Source: Hemicentrotus pulcherrimus (Eukaryota > Echinodermata > Echinoidea > Camarodonta > Strongylocentrotidae). From it: 64,000 bases of DNA. The notes under the pieces are model-generated. The model was not told the origin of the DNA. It ran no database searches and saw only the letters and a program-made list of their open reading frames with translations. The DNA lies in NCBI GenBank assembly GCA_003118195.1, contig BEXV01000008.1, forward strand, positions 187,461 through 251,460. The letters are read 5' to 3'. Shown one piece after another: positions 25,591 to 38,000 of this stretch. The translations under genes and the position numbers were made by a program. How positions within the stretch are numbered: the stretch's first letter is position 1; each line of letters begins with the position of its first letter.

Positions 25591-28500
25591 AGAAAAGAAA
25601 ATTGAAGAGTATGTCATAGATATATGGAGTCGTGTTGCGTTTTTTTTTCTTTCTTCAAATTTGGATTCCCTGGGACGTCTGGGTTTGGTTAGGGCGCGTT
25701 AGGTACTTCATTACTGTCACCAGACCAGTTTCAGTTGTGAACATCAACACAAATACTTTTTGATGATACATCATATCATTTGGCATACCTTCTTATGCAG
25801 AGAAAAATAATAAAATCTAATAATAATAGTCTAAAGTTGTTAAAGATACTTCTTGGTAATACCATTCGTTGACATACTAACGCCTTGCATTGTCTTTCTT
25901 ATGAGATCAAAAGACATGAGGATTGAGATTTTCCATTTGAATTTGATTTACTTATCATTATCTTAATCCATGATTTTTTAATAGTCTTCCACTAATAGTT
26001 TCTTTGAATAATCAAAAACAAGGTTTATATCAATTAAAGAGTATTTTCAATGATTTTCACAACCGTTATTTCCAGTCATGTTCGTGCCGTATTGCCATTG
26101 GTGAGCTCCTCCATATTTCATATCAAATCCTGAAACATGATTTTAAGATTTCCTGATAAGTGGATTCCGGAGCATATTTTAAAAATAAAGGTTTACCGGT
26201 TTTTTTACGAACCTTTTTATGTTAGAACTGACAAGGAGTTGACAAACTCTTTCTCAAAAAATGGGAGTGAGATTTGATATCTGTATATGAAATGGTTCAT
26301 CTGCATCATGTAAAGGGAGAGGCTGGTATTTTAGGGGTAAAAGACGTAATTCATGACACCAGCATGCGAGTGAATGATGATTGGAATAAAACCTCACACC
26401 TCCAAAGGTTTGCCTGACATGACAAAACGATGAATGATAACTAGACAGCCCATATTCCTAACCAGACCAGCTCCACAAGCACGATCTGTCATAAACGTGT
26501 ACTTCACCTAATTGTTTGTAGATGTTTATCTCTTTGACAGAGTGTGTCGAGAGTGGTATGTAATTATTCCAAAAAGTCACTTTCCCTTACACCACATAAA
26601 CTACAATGATTTCTTTACCGTAGGTCCGTAAATAAATCATACATTTATAGCGAGCAATTTACAATGATGTAGCAGTATGTAAATACATGAAAGGCATTTA
26701 TCAAAATTTGAAAAGTAATTGAATGGTCATTACACGAAAAGTTCAATGGCTATTTTTATGCACCACATCCCGGATATGAAGATAGAATCGTGTAAATGAT
26801 ATTTAAAAAGATATCAAAACAAAACAAGAGAAACAAATCAACACCCGAAAATACATGAAAAAGAAAAACAGAAAATGGTCTAAGTAAACGGGATCAATAG
26901 AGACTTCAAACGGAAGATGCTCTGTATTTTTCTTGTTTTCAACCTTAAATTATTTTAACCCTTTTATTAATTATCGAGGCTTTTGAAATCACATCTCAAT
27001 TGGGGAATGTTTTAACGATATGACGCTATATGAAGCCATATGCTTATCTCACATGTCATGTAAATGATTAACTATGTCACGAGGTGATAAAGACATCAAC
27101 ATCTTCAGAAGGAATACGGAGAGAGTGAACATAAAGGAGGAGGAGGAGAAAAAGAAAGAGAGCAAGGAAACGGAAGTATTTGCAAATGACGACTCCTGTC
27201 AGCCAACACAGCAAAGCATGCAAAGCGTAGAAACAAATACAGGGATTTTCATTTGATGAAGAAACACAATACAACGCAAACAAATAAACCCCGAAAAATC
27301 CCCCTAAAGAATCCAAAAAGTTTAGAATTGATAGCTGGGTTTTGAAACTTGACCACGCATCCTTGACCTTGTGTAATATGCACGTTAACCCTTTGACCGC
27401 TCCGACGTGCCTGCATTGAGACGTTATCCGAATCTCGTAGTGACGGGTCCCATGGATGTGATGATGATGATGTGTTGAGGGGGTTAAGGATGACTTGGTT
27501 TTGGTGTCTCGATGCTATAAGACCGAGGATCAATGATGATGCATGGGAACTTGGGAGTGGAGATGACAGGTAATCAAGGGGAAATAGGTCGAGGTGAGTC
27601 CATGGCGGCAAATATAGGCCTTCGCGTCAAAAATCATAGATATCGAATCGGGGATTACATTATGCCATTGCTTCTGATTGTTTGGTCTTTTGAGGGGGAA
27701 CGGCGTAGTGCAAAGGGGATAAACATTATTTACATTTCTTATGAGAGGAAAATCTCTCTCGAATGAAATTTAAACAGTTTTTAGAATAAACTATAAAGGC
27801 CTTATGATTTTTTATCGTTGTAATTAAATTAAAAGAGGGAAACAATATCATCTTTATTAATTTTAGAAAGTAATGAATGCCAATGATTGAGAGAAGACAA
27901 GACGGGATATCTGTCAAGAATATATCATCACTAGGATGATGCATTTCAGATAAGACGTTGATTTGTATGTTTCAGATGAATTGTTCTTGACTAATTCATG
28001 TGGGGCCCCCTAATTCCGATCTAGTCAGAAAAAGAATCCAAGCTCGTAATCCAGTCAGAGAAGTGCAGAGATTTGCCTGGTCAAAGTGACAACAGATACA
28101 CTCAGAACTGTCACCTTGCCAGAAGTATCGAATGAAAACATCTACAGAATAATCTAGGCGTAATAGGCAAATGGCAGGAAATGACACGAATTCATATTCA
28201 TCCGGGCATGTGGAAGGAAATGACGTAATCATAACAATGTATCAGAAATGTCACATGCATTTGCTATGATACGAACTCTGACAATCTTACGTGTTGTTTG
28301 GCAACGTATGTCAGAAACATTGTCATTTTTCATCTTTTTCTCCCAATTCCTCCTAATTGTAAATCTCTACACACAAACATTAACAAAAGAAGATTTGTTT
28401 TGGAAAAATACAGTTGTAATGATAAGGGATTCAGTTTCTTTTCTAGGAACTGAGTAGACTTATATAAATGTTACAATTTATATAACAAAACAAATTAATT

Positions 28501-29250
28501 TTTCCATAAGTAAAAAATAAATTTATTCACGTAGTTATGTTATGGAAATTATAAATGTATATTTTATTTGCTTATATTGGTTTCTTCTTATCAAAATTTG
28601 AGGATATTCTGAAAATATAAACAAGGAATGATGTGGTAAAAGATTTGTTTATAATACCGACATCTTACACCATTGATCGAAAATTTTGCATTCGTGAAAT
28701 AAATCTTTAGATGATTATAGTGACAATTATTAAGTTTGTAACAAAATATATTTTACAGTTTATCTTTTAGTCATCTCTATTTAATACATTTACATTATAC
28801 TCAAATCGTATATTGCATTTATAGATTCAAGGATGAAACTGAAAGCTTCATTTCTAAGTATCAATTGCAAAAATAAAGAACATAAGCTATATATAAAAGT
28901 TGTAATTGAATTATGCAACATTTTGTGGTTAATTTGTATTAAATTAGATATCTCGCCTTTCCTGCCATAGTGTTATTTTACATCTCGATGTAAAATCTTA
29001 AAATATTTCTGTCGAAATTTGCTATATATTGAAGATGCTCTACATTCTTTTATTGAAAACCATCAACATTTTTTTATTTTGCTGTTGTATTAAAATTAGA
29101 TATATTGCAATTCACTCAAGAAGAGGGAAATTCACATAAAACATAATTGTGCCTGATAACATAGTCGATTTATCAAGATTATCTCATTATGCAACGGCTG
29201 TGTCTTATGTGACGAAAAGCGTAGATTATGCGTTGTGCAGAACAAACAAA
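25587..29250. other. No gene seen
   Basis: A+T-rich DNA, most extreme at about 28440-29130. The 120-codon minus-strand frame at 27249-27611 shows no recognisable domain. TGACCTTG at 27364-27371 is the complement of a CAAGGTCA extended nuclear-receptor half-site. Confidence 0.4.
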
Positions 29251-29291
29251 CAACACACAACACACGCACACACACACACACACACACACAA
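29251..29291. repeat. (CA)n microsatellite
   Basis: A CA dinucleotide run with early interruptions. Confidence 0.9.
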
Positions 29292-29755
29292 ACCTAAACA
29301 AAAAGGGAGGGAGATATGTTAGTTATTGAAGGGGCAATTTTCCTATGCTACTATTAGTTTACCAAATTTCGTTTACGACAGTATTATTTCTACTTTTGTT
29401 TTAAGGCCTACGGTTAATTTCGCACGATAATTCTTCTCTTTTCACTTTTTATTTTAGATAAAACATAGTAATCATTACGGCTATTCCAAAAAATTGTTTT
29501 AAACTTAAGTAAGTTGTGCAATTATTAATAATGTTTGAAACACATAATAATAAGAATATCCAATCATTATATATTATCAAGGATTTAGAAATCGATAAAA
29601 TATAGTTTTCAAAAATGACCGCCCCATTATAATTCATCGAGTCCCATGAATAATATAAAAACACGCAAAATCACCCTCGCGCACACTTTGGATAGGTGAA
29701 TATTCTTGTCCCCTCTGTTAAAGTTCACCTTCATTTTCTCTTCTCCTGTATGCAG

Positions 29756-29824
29756 ATCAACTTGAGTTCACCGGTGTCAACAGGGATCATGGATCAACTG
29801 GTCAACTACTCTCATATCGACGAG
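29756..29824 (+). CDS. Candidate first coding exon, possibly NR5A (FTZ-F1/SF-1-like) nuclear receptor
   Basis: A pyrimidine-rich tract ending in TGTATGCAG (acceptor at 29753-29755) is followed by 69 bases open in one frame. They end at GACGAG|GTATAT, an acceptable donor. An ATG at 29789 has A at -3 and G at +4. From there the exon reads MDQLVNYSHIDE; upstream in frame it is INLSSPVSTGI. If not spliced, the frame stops nine codons after the ATG-encoded peptide begins to leave the exon (VYFEENF, then TAA). The core LVNYSxxxE resembles what I remember of the residues immediately before the first zinc finger of NR5A receptors (SF-1, LRH-1 and FTZ-F1), for example MVNYSYDEDLEELCPVC. The length of peptide before the zinc finger would also be similar to SF-1. 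The match is only about five residues. The DNA-binding-domain exon, which would carry the CPVCGDK motif, was not seen downstream, so an intron longer than 34 kb would be needed, or the exon is in the assembly gap. It may also be a chance exon-like segment. Confidence 0.3.
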
Positions 29825-32094
29825 GTATATTTTGAAGAGAACTTTTAAACTAGACAATGGTTAGTCCTCTATACGATTATAACATTTGTTATATTATTTG
29901 TTTTATTAACCAAATTTTCTTTTTAAAACATCCATAACAATTATTATATATTTAGTTGGACTTTGTTCAAGATAAGTACTCAACAATTTGAATTTGTCAA
30001 ATAGCTGGTGTTGAGTACAAGGGCTTTTTTCTAAATTATCCTCAGTATATCATTTTCTGATATTGTTTAGTTTAAAAAACTATGTTATATAAGATATAAA
30101 AATTCGACGTCTGAGAATGAACTTATTATTATATTGATTTACACTATAAAATAAATTACTCTTTTGTAAAAATTATGTAAGTACATGTTAAGCTAGGGAA
30201 GAAAACTTTAATACTTGTGCCATTAGTACACAGAAGCATATGGGGAAATTCTCGATAGTGTCCGAATTTTGATATCAAGTATTACCAATGGAGATAAACT
30301 CACTAATAATGGTTACTCTTTCGATTGGGTCGCCTAGCTGCCGCCTTTACCCCTGCAAATTTCCAATTCTTCTTCAGTCGGACAGAGAAGTGTCACAAAG
30401 GGACAAAGAAAGGTTTCAAGTTTCGCAAATCGTGTGAATGTAAAAGATTTCTTCCCCTCTCCCCCTTCCTCTCTCCATTTCTCCATCACCTCTGATTCTA
30501 TCCCCTCCCCTCTCCTCTTCCTCTCCCCTTTTCCCGATGTTTCTTCTCATTCGATGGGAGTCGGTCCACCTCGTTTAGACCCACATAAATTACTCTATTA
30601 TGCGCATGTTTGAGTTCAAATAGTGGAGAGAAAGCGATGAAAGAGAAGCGATGGAGACGCTTCGGCGGAACACACGGGCGACGTGGCCTCTCTCTCTCGC
30701 CCAGCTCACCCGGATCTTATCCTCTCAACCTCCCATACTTGCGCCTTTCTCCATTATCAAAAGGAAATGCGCTTACTTACACTTCCCTCGTGTATTTTTT
30801 CTCTTTCCATCTCCTTATCTTAACTGTATTGGAAGCGCTAAGGAAGAATTTAATTTGTATACAAACGAAGATAAAAAAACTAAATTCATTGACCCGTCAA
30901 AATGTGCTCGTATGCCAATTGCCATTTATGTTTACATTCGAAATCGGCTACAAGAATTATGATAATTTATGACAATAATGTATTTTTATTCCTGTGTGCC
31001 CAAATCAAAGAAGACCAAGGGGAGGTATTTCAAGAACATAAATCAATCTTTTTAATTATCACGATAAAGCAACGAATGTACTTTGATAGCGTATAAATAT
31101 GTTTACAGTTTACATTTCAAAATGTAAATAAATACTTAATATAACATTTCATTTGGTTAAAATAGTTAAATAATTTTGTTGATGTAATAACAGAAGATTT
31201 CCCCCAGAACTGAAAAGTGTCATTCATATTAAGGATTTCTGGAACTTTAAAGACTGTGAACATGTGAATGAACTCTCAACGTGAAGGGGAATTTTGCTAC
31301 ATTTTATAAAGATTCTGTATCGTTCTTTTAGCCCCGTATGATTATTATACTATTGAGACACATCAGTTTAGTATGTACTAACTATGGATTTTGTTTCTAT
31401 CAAGAAAGTACGCAAGTGCCGACAAATAACTAAATACCAACTTTAAAAACAAAATGTGAAACCACCCTATAAACGTAAATGTTTAAGCCCCTTTATTATT
31501 GATATAAAGTGTACGCTGGACCGACAATATTATTTCTATTAAGTTTATTTTAGTTAATTGTGACGTTGAAAATAGAATTATATTCATCTGTACCTAAAAC
31601 ACCACTGCGTAATGTGTGATAATTACATCTAGTGAAATGAATTTATAGATCTGTAAGAGAAATTAAATTACGATAAGAGAGGGAGAGGGTGAGAGCGTAT
31701 GAATAGACCATGCGGGTGTGCGTACGTGTGAGGTGAATGTAGGTTTGTGCACACATACTTTTGTATAACCGGTATGTTTGATAGCAGAGTTTTACAAAAT
31801 AAGTTGTTGTTGGTTATAAAAAAAAAGTACACTGTAGAACTTGACGTATATGTCATAATGTGTTAGGCTTCTTCCTGATTGCATCCATTAATGTGTTCTT
31901 TAAATAAATGTAGGGATAACCGGTCAAGCAAACTATAAGTCTGAAATGTCGCATTTTTCGAGCCTACTTTTTAAAGCATTTCCACTGTATGTCACATTTC
32001 TTAAATGTCTGCTATCCAATTAAAAATGTTCTCCACTATTTGCATGCATAATGGTCACGGATGACATATGCAGAGTTAGAAAATGACCCAGAAC

Positions 32095-32096
<2 letters not shown>
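29825..32096. other. No gene seen; C/T-rich tract at about 30445-30545
   Basis: If the candidate exon is real, this would be intron. A long C/T-rich tract lies at about 30445-30545. The two overlapping open frames of 103-120 codons at 30610-30972 have no recognisable domains. Confidence 0.35.

Positions 32097-32128
<32 letters not shown>
32097..32128. repeat. (CT)n microsatellite
   Basis: A CT dinucleotide run of about 30 bases. Confidence 0.9.
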
Positions 32129-32132
<4 letters not shown>

Positions 32133-32304
32133 ATTTCGATCGCGGGCTTCAAGACTTTGGAGGTGAAAAGTAAAGACGTGGTTTGGTGCCCTAGGACACG
32201 TGACCTCATCTAAAGTTACCGATTCTCTTCCCTTGACCCTCTCTTTATCACCGTGGAATTGTCAAAAGAGGACTTCCCCTCGGGTCATCTGGTTGCCAGG
32301 ACCG

Positions 32305-32317
32305 TGACCTTTGAACT
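32305..32317 (-). promoter_or_regulatory. DR1-type nuclear-receptor site
   Basis: Read on the minus strand this is AGTTCA-A-AGGTCA, a direct repeat spaced by one base, the arrangement bound by HNF4 and RXR-type receptors. It lies about 2.5 kb after the candidate nuclear-receptor exon. Sites of this sort occur by chance, and occupancy cannot be judged from sequence. Confidence 0.3.
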
Positions 32318-32458
32318 TTGATATTAGATATGACAGAAGCTATTTCAGTTCGATCATATCTCGATTTAGTCATTCCCTTTTCATTCTTTTTTCTATCCGT
32401 TAACTGTTTTTTCCCTTTTGTCTCTGTCTGTCTGCATGTCTGACCATGATCGACCTCC

Positions 32459-32473
32459 TTCTCTTTCTCCATT

Positions 32474-32508
<35 letters not shown>

Positions 32509-32560
32509 CTATCTCTCTACCTCTCTGTCTCTCCTCTTCCTCGCCTCCCCCTCTCTTCAT
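32459..32560. repeat. (CT)n-rich tract with CTAT interruptions
   Basis: A long C/T tract of CT dinucleotides with several TA-containing interruptions, followed by less regular C/T sequence. Confidence 0.9.
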
Positions 32561-34329
32561 ACGCATTTTTAGTCTTCATATCAGGATTATATACAATTAA
32601 TTATTGATTTGTAATGATATACAGACACATTAGTATTGATAATGCTTAAACAAAACGCTATATGAATTATCATTGGAAAACTGAAACCGTCACACAAAAT
32701 AATGTCGATTGTCGGCTTTCGTCTAACTTTGTATTTGTCTTCACAATTTACAGCCATAAATTATCGGAAATTCATTTGCATGTGCAAGTGACGATGTCTT
32801 TGTCATTACGTTTGTGTGACTCCTCTTTCGTACTGACATTTAGACATGAACAAATACAGTTCTGAAAAGAGATAAAACACAGATATTGAACAAATGTGCA
32901 CAATCTGGACGGACATTCAACATAATTAAACATGTTTTTTATGACATATGGATGTGGCAATTGGTTCTGCAGATATTTAAAGACATTGCGGTATTGGCAT
33001 CTCATCTCAAGTAAGTCGTGCAGGATGTTGTACCTGATCAATTAATATCAAATATTTAACTTGTTATTTCAATTATTGTCTTGACTAAACAATAGAAGCT
33101 GTAAATGGTCAACACTCTTTTCAAATTGGCTGAATCGATATGAAATGGAGTGTACGACTTATAAATCAGAATCTGAAGCAAAACTGTCATCACTTTCTGA
33201 CACCACGTTATGAATTATCACCTCAATTTCTCCCACTTTCTCTCGATTCACATCGATGTAGTTTTGATACAATCCATTACGAAAAAATAAAAGAAAATGA
33301 AAAGGTAGGATTCTTTTCGTCGACGCCCCCTCCAGGAAATAGCCAAAGTGACAAGTAGTTTACACCTTTGTCGGCAATCTTTGCAAATTTGAAACACATG
33401 AGCATGAAATAGAGACGTTTCATGGGAATTAAAAAGATCGGGAAGGTAGAGGGATGGTTTAGATTGGACACGTTTTTGACCAACTGGTAATGGCCGTGCG
33501 GTTTGGGGGGTAATGCCCAACCCTTTTGGATGTTCATGCGCAATAACACACATATTTTCGAAAAACATTAATATGAATGGTATAGTTGCTAGAGTGCAAC
33601 CATACAGTGTGACGTGAACAACATGCAAAAGTATAAAATGATATGCTTTAGGCCACAATATTTGCTTGCTGAATATGATATGTAAAATACGAGCAGTGTG
33701 AACAATCTGTTAAACTATTACGCTCTCAGCTACGTTGACCCATTTTCTATCATTTCTAAACCTTCGTTTAATAAGTTCAAATCCTTTTGCTTTTTATTTT
33801 GACGTTGTTATCTCAGCTGAATTTCATCTCTTCAAAGTTAGGTTTGTACATTGGTTATTTCCTTAAACAATTTCAGTTGCAATAGTGTGTAAATAAACAA
33901 GTGGGTACATACACACACACAAATATGAATGTTCTACATCTTTAATAGTAATAATTTATTTACGAAATATTTCCATTGTTGTGTTTTGCTGCAGCATTTA
34001 TATTATCTCTTCCAAGATAGGATCATAGAATATTCTGTATCATTTTGTGTGATGGGACTTAAGACGATGGTTCTTAACCTATCATTCGACTGTTTTGTGA
34101 TCACGTGCACGGTGCATGGTGTTAGGACGCCATCGGAGAGCAAACTGAGTGTGTATACATCTAAAATATAGCAAACCTTCCGTTCGCCTTTACATTGACC
34201 ACTCAACATTATTGATAGCGAAAAGTTAAAATTCACTAGCGTTTTGTTTATTAAAAAGAGGAATATACAAGTAAAGACCCTATTTCACGTGTATGTCATT
34301 GATACATATAACAATATATGTATCCGAAA
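32561..34329. other. No gene seen
   Basis: A+T-rich. The overlapping minus-strand frames of 90-136 codons at 33248-33658 show no recognisable domain. Confidence 0.4.
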
Positions 34330-34720
34330 TTAAAGAGAAGGTTGAGTTCTGGGAAGAGGTAAAAAATTATTTGTGAGCGCTATCATTATTATTATGAAAG
34401 GGTGGAAGAACATCAGATTAAACACGTTCTCTGAATAGCATGACTCTTTAAATGCCTTCATATTTCAAATATGACATGAAAAACGTAAAAATCGGGGGGG
34501 GGGAGGTTTTTTTTTCGCCATGTTCTCGTGTAGTCCCATATACATCATTCTGTGTACAGTGCTTGCCAAGATTTGGCAAAATTTCTTATCATTTTGATGA
34601 TTCCAGAACCTTGCAATACACACGAATACTTATTTACTAGATGATCAACCTTTTCTGATAGATTCCACACCGTTTCTTTCACGATGCAATTACATGACCA
34701 GAACTCAACTTTATCTTTAA
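34330..34720 (-). mobile_element. MITE copy 1 (391 bp) with 23-bp terminal inverted repeats
   Basis: The ends are inverted repeats matching at 21 of 23 positions. The left end (34330-34352) begins TTAAAGAGAAGGTTGAGTTC. The complement of the right end (34698-34720) begins TTAAAGATAAAGTTGAGTTC. The interior has no transposase. A second copy in the opposite orientation lies at 41463-41848, and the two align along their whole length, roughly four bases in five by eye. This defines a short non-autonomous DNA transposon. The outermost TTAA at both ends could be part of the inverted repeat or a TTAA target duplication as made by piggyBac-type transposases; two copies cannot settle that. The minus-strand open frame 34545-34736 inside it is a by-product of the repeat. 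Confidence 0.75.
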
Positions 34721-34980
34721 GTCCAAGTGTTAGCATAAGATAAAATGAAATGATGAAGGAGAGAAGTTTCTTGCTTTAACTTCCAGCAGTTGTTATTAGG
34801 TCATGAAGTTTTGACGTACATTACCTGATAACGTCTTTATCAATTGGTAATTAAGAATAATAATCCGTACAATAGCGTTTCAAAGGCAATGGGCAGAAGA
34901 GTTTACAAGGAAGTAAAATGAATTTATACATACAAACCTTTTTTAAAAGTTGTAATATCTCTCTTTTATCTCTATTCCCC
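34721..34980. other. Nothing recognised
   Basis: A+T-rich spacer after the MITE. Confidence 0.4.
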
Positions 34981-34981
34981 T

Positions 34982-35064
34982 TCTCTCTCTCTCTCTCGAT
35001 ATGTATAATAAAACATATAAAGAGGGAGAGAATGAAATAGAGCAAGAAAGAGAGACAGAGAGAG
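34982..35064. repeat. (CT)n followed by (GA)n: inverted microsatellite pair
   Basis: CT dinucleotides at 34982-34997 are followed after about 25 bases of A+T-rich sequence by GA-rich sequence at about 35020-35064. The halves could pair as a hairpin. Confidence 0.8.
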
Positions 35065-38000
35065 TATATGGGAAACAGACAGAAAGACAATAGGGGATAG
35101 GTAATCATTAAAAAAAGATCAATATATTTTAAAATATGTTAATAATTGTCTTGTCATGTGTGGGACTGCTATCTTTTACACCCTACAGCTATGAAGAGAT
35201 AGACATTGGAGAGACAGACGGACCAACAGAGAGAATGACAGAGAGTGGTGGGGATAGAGATAAAAGAGAGATATTAAAACTTGCAATAAGTTTGTTAACC
35301 ACAAGCAATGCCAACAGTCAGTCACACGTTTTTGCACTGAGGCATGACTGAGTTTCCGAGTCGGATTTATGGGGGAAAATGCAGCTAGGAACGACAAACT
35401 ACTTTCCTGTGTTAGTTCAAGAGGGAGAAGTAATCATAACTCTTAGGACTTCGCCTTTAAAGGTTGAGCCAACAATTTTTCAAATCCAAATTATCCTTCT
35501 TCGGTAAAAAAAAAAAAAAAAATAGTTATGCTCTAGTTGCAGTCACATCTTATTACACCGGAAATGGAACAAAATAATTTTTACCCATTTATAAAGGTAC
35601 AGGACAATATTTTCTTAATTTTTATATTCGTTATAATTCAAATGAAAATTATTTTTTTCCTTTTCATTTGACTGTTTGCATATCAATTAACACAAATTGG
35701 TCATATTTCGTTCTTATGATTTATAAATAAGCACTCAACCCATTCATCATGATGATTCTGGTAGAGTTTGATAAAGTGAGATGTCCTTCAAAATATAATT
35801 TACATTGAAGCCATATTTGAAGAAGTTACTAAACATTGTTTATTTTGATAAGGACTTTTACATTTATTGATATAAAACAATTTTCTTTCTAATTTTCTTT
35901 CTGCAATCGTCTATTTACAAATCTTTTTATTTCAAGCACAACTCGCAAAATCGTTCAAATATATCAGTATGTGAACCATCTGATGCCTATGTGATTTCAT
36001 TCGCAAGCTGTACAAATAAATCCATATCATGTGAAGGAGTTTGTCATCCTTTAAAGTTTTGAGTAAACTATTGATGGCAGTGCAGTGAACCAGGGAACTA
36101 CTGTCGGAAAAGCTGATAGAATGAGTAATACTCGCTATACACGAATAGACATCATTGACTTTTACAATCATTCTAAACAGACTTTCACATGACATACATT
36201 CTCTATCGAAGAAAAAGGCAACACAGAGCGCGGTGCGGAGAATGACTTTGCATTATTGAAAATTGAAATATTGTAATATTTTAAGATGAGATTAAGCAGA
36301 TTTCAATGAAATAATCGTCATAATACAAACTTAATCATTAACAAAATATATTTGTCCATCAGTCCATGATATACCTGTACGTCTGGAGGAGAAAAATTTG
36401 TCATATATTTCGTGAAAAATGTATGTAACAACCCGAATAATGCCAATAGAATGACAGTTTCTCGTAATTTGTTTATTGCTTGTCTTGATTTGTTTGCTTT
36501 TCCTAAAATGTTTAACTTAAGGGTTAATTGATTAATCACAAGAATGATTTACTCAATGGAGTAAAACGACGAAAGATTCTAGAGAGCATTTGTATCAAAA
36601 GTTTTCAAAAGATCAGGGTGTTTTTTTCCACTCTTACAGTCGTCGCTTGTATAATGATAAGGAGATGGTAATAAGATGATACATCCATTCTCTAAAATAC
36701 TGTGGTCAAATTACGAAGACCCTGGATGCCTCAACATTTTATGTTTCCGTTTTTAAAAATGGAAAAGCAAAACACGATTGCTAGAATTTTATTTGAAAAT
36801 GGAAAGAAAAATCATTAGGATACTTTTTAATTATGGAAGTTACTTTTGATTGAATTTCATTTTTGATGACAATCTAATGCNTCCTTTTTTTTGGTGGGGG
36901 GGGGGTATTCCTGTGGATGATGGCTCGTTTGACACGGCTCACCAAGGGAAATTCCTGAACATCAATCCTAAAGACTTAATTTGCACCACGCCGTTATAAA
37001 TCGTCGGAAACGGGGAGAAGTTTTGGGAAGATGGACACGGACGTGATTTCAACATACACAAACAGGAAACCCAGCTGTTACAATTTTCCACGATAAATCT
37101 CCTCTGGTGTATTATCTTTAACTTTGTTTTGGTCTTACCTGAAACTTTTCTCTCACTTTGCTTCCATGATAATTACCCCTCTCAAACCTAGAATGGGTGC
37201 ACTTTTGAACTGTTTACTTGTTTCCATGCAAAAAAAAGAAAGATGGATGGACACTTAAAGATCAGAGGGGAAAGCCGCTTCTATTTGTGTCTGATGATAA
37301 TCACTTTCTAGTTGAATATTCTTCATGGTTCTCTTCATTCTGGGGTGTACTTTGGAAGGTGAACGCTGTCATGGCAACGGAATTTATCAAAGATGAGTGA
37401 GAAGTGATTGGAGGCTCGCCTGTTTATTGCTTTAAAGCGGATGGACATTCTCGACGATGTCATGTTTGCACGCAGTGTCATCACGCGTCCGTTGTCTGCT
37501 GAAATCTAGGGAGAGAGAAGAAGAAGAAAAAAATCCTCCTCCCCCACCAAAAATTTGTGACATCCCCCGGTCAAAGGCCAAAGCCATCAATATTTTCCCT
37601 GTGTCGCTTGTTTGGTTAAGTTGTGCCATTGTTTTCTGAGCCAGCCCGTAAATATTTGTTAATCTTTCACAAACTTATAAATAATCCCAGGGGATGTGGA
37701 GAGCGCAGTTTTTAGCCAATGACACGGTGTGCACGTTCAGGTTCACGATTTATCGATTTCAAACATCCAACTTGACAATCCCATTTTCACGATGGGAGCT
37801 GAGAGGAGAGGAACTTTGCTCAACTCCTTTCTCCATCTCTCTCTCTCTCATCTTTCGGTGATTTACGATGATCCTCGGTGTGCATTTGTAAAATATAAAG
37901 GGGCAAAAGGGTTCCGCGTCTTTTTTCTCTCTCTCCTTTCCTTCCTCTTCGTCAGATGCATTTGGACTGGTACGTGATGAAAGTTATAAAACTAGCTAAA

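Noticed and set aside
25454..25702. Open frame with Arg-Glu repeats
   Set aside because: Translation of the GA microsatellite.
27249..27611. 120-codon minus-strand open frame
   Set aside because: No domain; the C-terminal part is a hydrophobic run that is antisense to A-rich DNA.
34545..34736. Open frame sharing the peptide KDKVEFWSC with one at 41402-41593
   Set aside because: The similarity is explained by the two MITE copies. The frames differ in their other parts and end at element-specific stops.
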